Shown: piece after piece, positions 12,061 through 20,100 of the stretch | How positions within the stretch are numbered: position 1 is the first letter of the stretch | How the letters are laid out: each line of letters opens with the position of its first letter | Origin: Amblyomma americanum | Taxonomy: Eukaryota > Arthropoda > Arachnida > Ixodida > Ixodidae | Direction: 5' to 3' | DNA length: 64,000 nucleotides | NCBI RefSeq assembly: GCF_052857255.1 | Contig: NW_027526652.1 | Coordinates: 62,001 to 126,000, forward strand | Translations under genes and position numbers: made by a program | Notes under the pieces: model-generated | What the model saw: the letters and a program-made list of their open reading frames with translations, nothing else | Databases searched by the model: none | Told to the model about the DNA's origin: nothing

Positions 12061-14868
12061 TTAGTCCATGGTTTGTTTTAACGAATGCTGAAACGATTGT
12101 GGGTTAACCTCAGTAGCTATGTGTGATGGCAAGTTATTCCAATCTATTATAGTGCGAGGAATGAATGATTTCGAGTAGAGCAATGAACGGCATGTGACGC
12201 GTTTTATTTTGTTAACGTGGTCGCGGCGAGGAAAGACTGCAGGGTGTGGCAAAAAGAAGTCGTCGTGGAGGGTGGGATGGTGATACAGTTTGTGAAGCAA
12301 GGTTAGGCGAGCGAAATGGCGTCGACATGATAGCGGTTCCAACTCGGCACGTTGTTTTAATGCTGTGACACTGGTGAAGCGTGAATAATCTGAAAAGATG
12401 AAGCGAACAGCACGGTTTTGCAGGGATTCAAGGTTGTTTATGATGTAAGCTTGATGAGGGTCCCATATGGCAGACGCATACTCAACTTTCGGGCGGATTA
12501 GCGTGATGTAAGCAAGTTTTTTTAAGTGTGAAGGCGCGTGTTTGAGATTACGCCTAAGAAGGCCGAGTGCGCGATTTGCTGATGCTAAGATTGTGTTAAT
12601 ATGGTAATGCCAAGTTAGGTCAGACTGAAAGTGAACTCCTAGGTACTTGTAAGTTGTTGTAAGTTCAACTTTATCGTTATTGAGGAAGTATGTTGTAGCA
12701 ATTCGAGTGGAACGGTTAGTAAACGACATTAACTTTGTTTTAGATGCATTTAGAGACATTAGCCAGGAAGAACACCAAGCCGTTACAGCGTCAAGATCAG
12801 TTTGAAGTGATTGGCGGTCGGTTTCATTAGTAATATTACGATATATTACACAATCATCCGCGAATAACCTAATTTGAGACGATACACACTTGGGTAGATC
12901 GTTAATAAAAATTAAAAAGAGCAGAGGGCCAAGTACACTTCCCTGGGGGACTCCAGATGTTACGGGGACAGAAGACGAGTTAAAGCCGTTGACAGAGGTG
13001 AATTGTTTTCTGTTATCGAGGAATTGTTTTATCCATGAAATAACGCTGGGATGGAGATTTAAGTTTGTCAATTTGGTTAGGAGCCTGTGATGGGGAACGC
13101 GATCAAAAGCTTTAGAATAGTCTAAAAATACTGCGTCAACCTGTAAGCCAGCGTCTACTGCGGAAAATATGTCGTTAGTAAATCCAGTGAGTTGTGTGTC
13201 GCATGAATAACCCCTGCGAAAACCGTGCTGGTATTTGAAAATGATATCGTGCTCCTCTAGATAATTAATTACTTGAGTATGAATTATGTGTTCCAGGAGT
13301 TTACAGATGTTGCTGGTTAATGAGATAGGGCGATAGTTAAGTGGAATGGTGCGGTCTCCGGATTTGAAAATGGGTATTACTTTCGCTGTACGCCAGTCGT
13401 CAGGAATTGTACCAGATGATAATGATTGTGAAAAAAGTGATGTCAATACTTGATAGAGGTTTAGAGAGGCATTCTTTAGTATTTTGTTATTAAATCCAAG
13501 GTGATCAGAGCTAGTAGTAACTTTGAGGTTATTCAAAAGGGCTAGAATTCCTGATTCGTTAATGATAATTTCTGGCATGGAAGTGACGGAAGATGACTGT
13601 AAAATGGGCGAGGAAGTGGTATCTTCATGGGTGAACACTGAGACGAATGCGTCGTTAAGAAGCTGTGCACACTCAGTTTCAGTTACAGGATCACCGTCGG
13701 GATTAGTTAGTACGATTTCGGGGTGGGAACTCGGATTGATGACGCGCCAAAATCTATGACAGTTATTGGTTAACATGGTGGACAGGTCGTGACTGAAGAA
13801 ATGATGACGAGTTGTATTAAGCAGTGACTGATATTCATGATCGCAATGCCTGTACGTTGTCCATGATGATGGAAGACCTGTTTTGACTGCTTGGCGGTAC
13901 AAGCGTTTTTTCTTATTATTAAGACGACGAAGGCGATTTGTGAACCATGGTGCATTTTTATGATATCTGATGGTGATGACCGGCACAAACTTGTCAACAA
14001 GATTAGTTAATGTGTCTTTAAGTGATTTCCAATTTGTTTCGACAGAGCGAGATGAACAGTGAGCTAGGAAGTCCTCCGAAAATGATTGCAGTGCAGAGTT
14101 AATCCCATCGAAATTAGCGCGGTTGTAACAATGAATTCGCTTAGTGGATGTTTTCTTTCTACCAAATGGACGAGTGATGTACCCGGTGATGATTTCATGA
14201 TCGGATAGGCCTTGTAAATGCAAGATATCGAAACAAACTTCAGGGTTATTTGTTAGGACGAGATCAAGAATATTTGCCGTTGTGGCGGAGCGGCGGGTAG
14301 GATCAGTGATAAGTTGAACAAGCGAAAAATCTAAGCAAGTATGAAGGAACATGTGGGCTTCCTGGTCACTGGGGTTAACCGTAAGATTAGGCCAATCAAT
14401 GTTTGGGAAGTTAAAATCACCAAATACAAGGAAAATGGAGTTAGGAAAACGCACGTATAAGTCACTCAATATTCTATGAAATTCACCTGAAAATGTGGCA
14501 GTCATATCTGGCGGTCGGTAGAAGCCAGCAATAACAACATCAGCAATACCAATTTTGCATCGTATCCAAACACATTCAAGAAAAGTAGTGACAGTGATCG
14601 GGACAGCAGATATTTGTTTCTTTGTAGCAATAAGGACGCCACCCCCTTTTCTATTTTTTCTATCACAACGAAAAAAGCAAAATTCGGATTCACTGAGAAG
14701 AATGTTAGCATCCGGAATAGTATCGTCCAACCAAGTTTCAGTTAATATCAGAAGTGAAGCGCACGTTGAATCGACGAGGGAAGAAAGGGCAACAGATTTT
14801 GAAAGTACACTTCGGATATTAGTGAAAAGGAAACTACTGCTATTCTCTGAATTAAGACGAGTGTTCAA
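12061..14868 (-). CDS. LINE ORF2: APE endonuclease and reverse transcriptase
   Basis: The ORF2 protein would nick target DNA and copy the element RNA in place (target-primed reverse transcription). Numbered from the TTG at 14,868 it has 935 residues. Residues about 12-232 are an APE-type endonuclease with N17 (TNIRS), E44 (LTETW), Y117 (GFYRPP), D151/N153 (GDFNFP), D189 (TDPTR) and D223-H224 (LSDHE). Residues about 490-770 are the reverse transcriptase: NYRPISLTS (511-519), D583 in FLDYSKAFD, SGVPQGSVLGPLLF (638-651), D671-D672 in LFADD and KYLGV (741-745). The C-terminus has Cys/His residues but no clear CCHC knuckle and no RNase H. The frame has no AUG near its 5' end: the first in-frame Met is residue 122, inside the endonuclease. 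It is continuous with ORF1 apart from one UGA, so readthrough or re-initiation is likely. There are no internal stops. Confidence 0.95.
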   Translation of the reverse strand: MNTRLNSENSSSFLFTNIRSVLSKSVALSSLVDSTCASLLILTETWLDDTIPDANILLSESEFCFFRCDRKNRKGGGVLIATKKQISAVPITVTTFLECVWIRCKIGIADVVIAGFYRPPDMTATFSGEFHRILSDLYVRFPNSIFLVFGDFNFPNIDWPNLTVNPSDQEAHMFLHTCLDFSLVQLITDPTRRSATTANILDLVLTNNPEVCFDILHLQGLSDHEIITGYITRPFGRKKTSTKRIHCYNRANFDGINSALQSFSEDFLAHCSSRSVETNWKSLKDTLTNLVDKFVPVITIRYHKNAPWFTNRLRRLNNKKKRLYRQAVKTGLPSSWTTYRHCDHEYQSLLNTTRHHFFSHDLSTMLTNNCHRFWRVINPSSHPEIVLTNPDGDPVTETECAQLLNDAFVSVFTHEDTTSSPILQSSSVTSMPEIIINESGILALLNNLKVTTSSDHLGFNNKILKNASLNLYQVLTSLFSQSLSSGTIPDDWRTAKVIPIFKSGDRTIPLNYRPISLTSNICKLLEHIIHTQVINYLEEHDIIFKYQHGFRRGYSCDTQLTGFTNDIFSAVDAGLQVDAVFLDYSKAFDRVPHHRLLTKLTNLNLHPSVISWIKQFLDNRKQFTSVNGFNSSSVPVTSGVPQGSVLGPLLFLIFINDLPKCVSSQIRLFADDCVIYRNITNETDRQSLQTDLDAVTAWCSSWLMSLNASKTKLMSFTNRSTRIATTYFLNNDKVELTTTYKYLGVHFQSDLTWHYHINTILASANRALGLLRRNLKHAPSHLKKLAYITLIRPKVEYASAIWDPHQAYIINNLESLQNRAVRFIFSDYSRFTSVTALKQRAELEPLSCRRHFARLTLLHKLYHHPTLHDDFFLPHPAVFPRRDHVNKIKRVTCRSLLYSKSFIPRTIIDWNNLPSHIATEVNPQSFQHSLKQTMD

Positions 14869-14913
14869 CGAGCATGAAGACGCTGGAAAAGATGAGGTGG
14901 CCGTTGGAACCGG
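14869..14913 (-). other. In-frame ORF1-ORF2 junction: UGA plus 15 open codons
   Basis: ORF1 ends in TGA at 14,916-14,914, and the next base of context is C (TGA CCG). The following 15 codons read PVPTATSSFPASSCS and lead straight into ORF2 in the same frame. One ATG is nearby (14,875-14,873), but it is in another frame and stops after seven codons. The segment would be the linker of an ORF1-ORF2 fusion if the UGA is read through. Confidence 0.85.
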
Positions 14914-16110
14914 TCAGTCGGTCGTGGAAAGACTAACTGGCACCGCTCGGCCACTGGCGACATCCCACAGATACGTGTCCTTATTGATATGCAATTTATC
15001 GAAAGCCAAACGCACGCGGTCACCATCTTTTTTAATCGTTTTCGAGAACTGCAGCAGCTGTCGACGTTTGTTACGGACAGCAAGCGAATAATCACGTCCG
15101 ATGCTAAAATTTGTTTCCTTTAGCTTGCGGCCGTTACTTAGAATGGCTTCAATTTCTTTATCGTTGATAAACTTCGCTATAATTGGCCGTGTCTTCTCGG
15201 TCGAGAAACGGCCCACACGATGCGCCCTAGCAACGGAAGTAACAGTGACTCCAAGCTTATCGAGGCAGAAGTCGTTGACAAGTTGCTCTGACGTCTCCCA
15301 ACTTTCAGACGAGTCACTATCGGCGATACCATAAAACAGAACATTTGAACGGCGCGACCGGTTTTCTAAGTCATCAATTTTATTGACGATGTTAGATAAC
15401 CCACTTTCGTGATTTGCAGAAGTACTAACAGATGAAGCCAATTCAAGTTTTGTTTCAAGTTCTTGAACACGTTTGGTTAGATTTTCAAGGTCTGTTTTCA
15501 GTGTCGCATGAATGTTTAGCACTTTTGTTACCGCTTCAATAAGAGTGGCGTTGCTCGCTTCAAGTCGTAATACGGTTTCTGCCACGGTGTCTAATTTCTC
15601 TCCCTGCGGCTTTGTCATGGGCCCTGGGTTTACTTCTACGTCCCCACTGAGAAGCAACAAGCGCAGAACACAAACAATAGCAGAGCAAGCACGCTTGAAA
15701 GGGCTGGGCGGCCACGACACTGCCAAAAGGCAAACATCATTGCATCGGTAACACCGAGTTTGGAGATAACTAACCTGTAGAAATACAGATGATGAGCGAC
15801 GAGACATTGTGGCAGCGTCGTGGCCCAGAGCGTCGTCCAAGCGTGCGCGCTTTTCAAGGGGCGGAGTAGGTAGCATCGTCCCACGTTGCCCGACGAGCAA
15901 AGTGAACGTGTCCAGAAACGGCGGCGGTCGGAGCAGCAGACTCGAAGATAAGTCGCAGCAGATTGGCGGTTCATCCAGGCCACGGAATTTGCGCACGCAC
16001 GGTTCTTCGTCACGGGTATCAGCTAGCTGTACTGCGGGCAGCGACAACAGCTGTCCCAGGAGTGGCAGCAGCAAAACCTGTAGAAATACAGATGATGAGC
16101 GACGAGACAT
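14914..16110 (-). CDS. LINE ORF1: 2A-containing coiled-coil RNA-binding protein
   Basis: Likely the RNA-binding/chaperone protein of the element. I chose the ATG at 16,110 (398 residues), because the upstream in-frame ATG at 16,146 lies in flanking satellite. Residues 1-30 look like a signal peptide (MSRR, then a Leu-rich stretch ending near AVQLA). The MSRRSSSVFLQV start recurs at residue 102. Residues 149-164 end in GDVEVNPGP, a canonical 2A motif that would split the product between G163 and P164. Residues about 173-227 are a heptad-like coiled coil. Residues about 256-325 resemble the RRM of L1 ORF1p (NVLFYGI, RAHRVG, RPIIAKF). Residues about 330-383 resemble its C-terminal domain (IGRDYSLAVRNKRRQL). 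No CCHC knuckle is seen. If the 2A works, the core protein starts at P164-M165 and the N-terminal 163 residues are released separately. Their function is unknown. Confidence 0.88.
   Translation of the reverse strand: MSRRSSSVFLQVLLLPLLGQLLSLPAVQLADTRDEEPCVRKFRGLDEPPICCDLSSSLLLRPPPFLDTFTLLVGQRGTMLPTPPLEKRARLDDALGHDAATMSRRSSSVFLQVSYLQTRCYRCNDVCLLAVSWPPSPFKRACSAIVCVLRLLLLSGDVEVNPGPMTKPQGEKLDTVAETVLRLEASNATLIEAVTKVLNIHATLKTDLENLTKRVQELETKLELASSVSTSANHESGLSNIVNKIDDLENRSRRSNVLFYGIADSDSSESWETSEQLVNDFCLDKLGVTVTSVARAHRVGRFSTEKTRPIIAKFINDKEIEAILSNGRKLKETNFSIGRDYSLAVRNKRRQLLQFSKTIKKDGDRVRLAFDKLHINKDTYLWDVASGRAVPVSLSTTD
15619..15666 (-). other. 2A ribosome-skipping motif in LINE ORF1
   Basis: The codons read LRLLLLSGDVEVNPGP, followed at once by a Met codon. 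The last eight residues match the D(V/I)ExNPGP 2A consensus exactly, preceded by the usual Leu-rich upstream stretch. 2A-like sequences are known in the ORF1 regions of several APE-type non-LTR retrotransposons. Activity in this copy is inferred from the motif. Confidence 0.9.
15772..15826 (-). repeat. 55-bp direct repeat inside ORF1, internal copy
   Basis: It is identical to 16,075-16,129 at a spacing of 303 bp (101 codons), so the frame is kept. It encodes HDAATMSRRSSSVFLQV. It ends on the element strand in TTTCTACAGGTT and continues AGT, which makes a splice-donor-like CAG|GTTAGT. It could be an alternative start region for ORF1, with ATG at 15,807. Confidence 0.92.
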
Positions 16111-16129
16111 TGTGGCAGCGTCGTGGCCC
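16075..16129 (-). repeat. 55-bp direct repeat at the LINE 5' end
   Basis: This is the outer copy of the 55-bp block, and it abuts the satellite junction. It carries the proposed ORF1 ATG at 16,110. After the shared TTTCTACAGGTT it continues into the Leu-rich, signal-peptide-like segment, which the inner copy lacks. The element may have tandem 5' units truncated here, or may have gained this segment by template switching. Confidence 0.9.
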
Positions 16130-16319
16130 CTGATGATGTATCCCATTGTTTTGAGCCGGAATACAAGTTTTCGCGCAGTTCTGAGAGAAAAAGTTTACAC
16201 CTTTCTCCCGTCTACTCTTCGACGACTTGTAAAATCGATGCTCGTGAATCTTGCTAGTTTCGTTCTAAAACGATGTATCCCGTTCTTTTGAGCTGGAATA
16301 CAAGTTTTCGCGCAGTTCT

Positions 16320-16346
16320 GAGAGAAAAAGTTTACACCTTTCTCTC
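16320..16346 (+). other. Example of the dyad present in most monomers
   Basis: GAGAGAAA (16,320-16,327) and TTTCTCTC (16,339-16,346) form an 8-bp inverted repeat around 11 bases. The same dyad, 7 to 8 bp, is present in almost all units of both arrays. It could extrude as a hairpin or bind a symmetric protein. That is inference. Confidence 0.7.
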
Positions 16347-17149
16347 GTGTACTCTTCGAAGGCTTGTAAAATCGATGCTCGTGAATCTTGCTAGTTTCGA
16401 CCTCAAACGATGTATCGCGTTGTTTTGAGCCGGAATACAAGTTTTCGCACAGTTCTGAGAGAAAAAGTTTACATCTTTTTCTCGTGTACTCTTCGACGAC
16501 TTGTAAAATCCATGCTCGTGAATCTTGCTAGTTTCGATCTAAAACGATGTGTCCCGTTGTTTTGAGCCGGAATACAAGTTTTCGCGCAGTTCTGAGAGAA
16601 AAAGTTTACGCCTTTCTCTCGTCTACTCTTCGACGATTTGTAAAATCGATGCTCGTGAATCTTGCTAGTTTCGACCTAAAACGATGTATCCCGTTGTTTT
16701 GAGCCGGCATACAAGTTTACGCGCAGTTCTGAGAGAAAAAGTTTACACCTTCCTCTCGTGTACTCCTCGACGACTTGTAAAATCGATGCTCGTGAATCTT
16801 GCTAGTTTCGATCTAAAACGATGTCTCCCGGTGTTTTGAGCCGGAATACAAGTTTTCGCGCAGTTCTGAGAGAAAAAGTTTACACCTTTCTCTCGTCTAC
16901 GCTTCGACGACTTGTAAAATTGAAGTGCGTAAATCTCGCTACTTTCGATCTAAAATGATGTATCCCATTGTTTTGAGCCGGAATACAAGTTTTCGCGCAG
17001 TTCTTAGCGAAAAAGTTTACACCTTTCTCTCGTCTACTCTTCGAGGACTTGTAAAATCGATGCTCGAGAATCTTGCTAGTTTCGATCTAAAACGATGTAT
17101 CCCGTTGTTTTGAGCCAGAATACAAGTTTTCGCGCAGTTCTGAGAGAAA

Positions 17150-20100
17150 AAGCTTACACCATTCTCTCGTCTACTCTTCGACGATTTGTAAAATCGATGC
17201 TCATGAATCTTGCTAGTTTCGACCTAAAAGGATGTATCCCGTTGTTTTGAGCCGGAATACTAGTTTTCGCACAGTTGTGAGAGAAAAAGTTTACACCTTT
17301 CTCTCGTGTACTGTTCGAAGACTTGTAAAATTGATGCTCGTGAATCTTGCGAGTTTCGATCTAAAACGATGTATCCCGTTGTTTTGAGCCGGCATACAAG
17401 TTTTCGCGCAGTTCTAAGAGAAAAAGTTTACACCTTTCTCTCGTATACTGTTCGAAGACTTGTAAACTCGATGCTCGTGAATCTTGCTAGTTTCGATCTA
17501 AAACGATGTATCCCGTTGTTTTGAGCCGGAATACAAGTTTTCGCGCAGTTCTGTGAGAAAAAGTTTACACCTTTCTCTCGTCTACTCTTCGACGTCTTGT
17601 AAAATTGAAGTGCGTAAATCTCGTTACTTCCGATCTAAAATGATGTATCCCGTTGTTTTGAGCCGGAATACAAGTTTTCGCGCAGTGCTGAGACAAAAAG
17701 TTTACACCTTTCTCTCGTCTACTCTTCGACGACTTGTAAAATCGATGCTCGTGAATCTTGCTAGTTTCGTTCTAAAACGATGTATGCCGTTCTTTTGAGC
17801 TGGAATACAAGTTTTCGCGCAGTTCTGAGAAAAAGTTTACACCTTTCTCTCGTCTACTCTTCGACGACTTGTAAAATCGATGCTCGTCAATTTTGCTAGT
17901 TTTGATCTAAAACGATGTATCCCGTTGTTTTGAGCCGGAATACAAGTTTTCGCGCAGTTCTGAGAGAAAAAGTTTACACCTTTCTCTCGTGTACTCTTCG
18001 ACGACTTGTAAAATCGATGCTCGTGAATCTTGCTAGTTTCGATCTAAAACGATGTGTCCCGTTGTTTTGAGCCGGAATACAAGTTTTCGCGCAGTTCTGA
18101 GAGAAAAAGTTTACACCTTTCTCTCGTCTACTCTTCGTCGACTTGTAAAATCGATGCTCGTGAATCTTGCTAGTTTCGTTCTAAAACGATGTATCCCGTT
18201 CTTTTGAGCTGGAATACAAGTTTTCGCGCAGTTCTGAGAGAAAAAGTTTACACCTTTCTCTCGTGTACTCTTCGAAGGCTTGTAAAATCGATGCTCGTGA
18301 ATCTTGCTAGTTTCGACCTAAAACGATGTATCGCGTTGTTTTGAGCCGGAATACAAGTTTTCGCGCAGTTCTGAGAGAAAAAGTTTACACCTTTTTCTCG
18401 TATACTCTTCGAAGACTTGTAAAATCGATGCTCGTGAATCTTGCTAGTTTCGATCTAAAACGATGTGTCCCGTTGTTTTGAGCCGGAATACAAGTTTTCG
18501 CGCAGTTCTGAGAGAAAAAGTTTACACCTTTCTCTCGTCTACTCTTCGTCGACTTGTAAAATCGATGCTCGTGAATCTTGCTAGTTTCGATCTAAAACAA
18601 TGTATCCCGTTGTTTTGAGCCGGAATACAAGTTTTCGCGCAGTTCTGAGAGAAAAAGTTTACACCTTTCTCTCGTATACTCTTCGAAGACTTGTAAAATC
18701 GATGCTCGTGAATCTTGCTAGTTTCGATCTAAAACGATGTGTCCCGTTGTTTTGAGCCGGAATACAAGTTTTCGCTCAGTTCTGAGAGAAAAAGTTTACA
18801 CCTTTCTCTCGTCTACTCTTCGTCGATTTGTAAAATCGATGCTCGTGAATCTTGCTAGTTTCGATCTAAAACAATGTATCCCGTTGTTTTGAGCCGGAAT
18901 ACAAGTTTTCGCGCAGTTCTGAGAGAAAAAGTTTACGCCTTTCTCTCGTCTACTCTTCGACGATTTGTAAAATCGATGCTCGTGAATCTTGCTAGTTTCG
19001 ATCTAAAACGATGTCTCCCGGTGTTTTGAGCCGGAATACAAGTTTTCGCGCAGTTCTGAGAGAAAAAGTTTACACCTTTCTCTCGTCTACGCTTCGACAA
19101 CTTGTAAAATTGAAGTGCGTAAATCTCGCTACTTTCGATCTAAAATGATGTATCCCATTGTTTTGAGCCGGAATACAAGTTTTCGCGCAGTTCTGAGAGA
19201 AAAAGTTTACACCTTTCTCCCGTCTACTCTTCGACGACTTGTAAAATCGATGCTCGTCAATTTTGCTAGTTTTGATCTAAAACGATGTATCCCGTTGTTT
19301 TGAGCCGGAATACAAGTTTTCGCGCAGTTCTGAGAGAAAAAGTTTACACCTTTCTCTCGTGTACTCTTCGACGACTTGTAAAATCGATGCTCGTGAATCT
19401 TGCTAGTTTCGATCTAAAACGATGTATCCCGTTGTTTTGAGCCGGAATACAAGTTTTCGCGCAGTTCTGAGAGAAAAAGTTTACACCTTTCTCTCGTCTA
19501 CTCTTCGACGACTTGTAAAATCGATGCTCGTGAATCTTGCTAGTTTCGTTCTAAAACGATGTATGCCGTTCTTTTGAGCTGGAATACAAGTTTTCGCGCA
19601 GTTCTGAGAAAAAGTTTACACCTTTCTCTCGTCTACTCTTCGACGACTTGTAAAATCGATGCTCGTCAATTTTGCTAGTTTTGATCTAAAACGATGTATC
19701 CCGTTGTTTTGAGCCGGAATACAAGTTTTCGCGCAGTTCTGAGAGAAAAAGTTTACACCTTTCTCTCGTGTACTCTTCGACGACTTGTAAAATCGATGCT
19801 CGTGAATCTTGCTAGTTTCGATCTAAAACGATGTATCCCGTTGTTTTGAGCCGGAATACAAGTTTTCGCGCAGTTCTGAGAGAAAAAGTTTACACCTTTC
19901 TCTCGTCTACTCTTCGACAACTTATAAAATCGATGCTCGTGAATCTTGCTAGCTTCGACCTAAAACGATGTATCGCGTTGTTTTGAGCCGGAATACAAGT
20001 TTTCGCACAGTTCTGAGAGAAAAAGTTTACACCTTTCTCTCGTCTACTCTTCGACGACTTGTAAAATCGATGCTCGTCAATTTTGCTAGTTTCGATCTAA

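Larger units (their letters stand above)
11843..16132 (-). mobile_element. Full-coding non-LTR retrotransposon (LINE, CR1/L2/Jockey-like)
   Basis: A block of about 4.29 kb of non-satellite sequence has satellite on both sides. On the minus strand it reads: ORF1, then ORF2 (APE endonuclease and reverse transcriptase), then a 218-bp 3' UTR, then a TAAA-rich tail. There is no LTR and no RNase H domain. Both frames are free of internal stops and the catalytic residues are in place, so this is a young copy or one under selection until recently. The satellite stops after TGTACTCTT (11,842) and resumes at ATGATGTATCCC (about 16,133). I see no target-site duplication, and about 51 bp of monomer phase is missing across the insert. 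The 5' end lies just outside a duplicated 55-bp block, so it may be a true start or a truncation inside a 303-bp unit. Clade assignment rests on remembered family resemblance only. The protein style suggests a tick or other chelicerate element. Confidence 0.95.

Noticed and set aside
12890..15751. Plus-strand and other-frame open stretches of 66-178 codons across the LINE
   Set aside because: They lie antisense or out of frame to ORF1 and ORF2, which carry recognisable domains. None shows a motif of its own.
11843..16132. LTR retrotransposon or DNA transposon
   Set aside because: There are no terminal direct or inverted repeats, and no integrase, protease or transposase. The APE plus RT layout and the TAAA tail fit a non-LTR element.
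16111..16146. Upstream in-frame ATG at 16,146 as the ORF1 start
   Set aside because: That ATG and the next few codons are satellite sequence outside the element. The element's own first ATG is at 16,110.
15809..16291. 160-codon plus-strand open frame spanning the LINE 5' end and satellite
   Set aside because: It fuses antisense ORF1 with satellite across the insertion junction and is a by-product of the junction.
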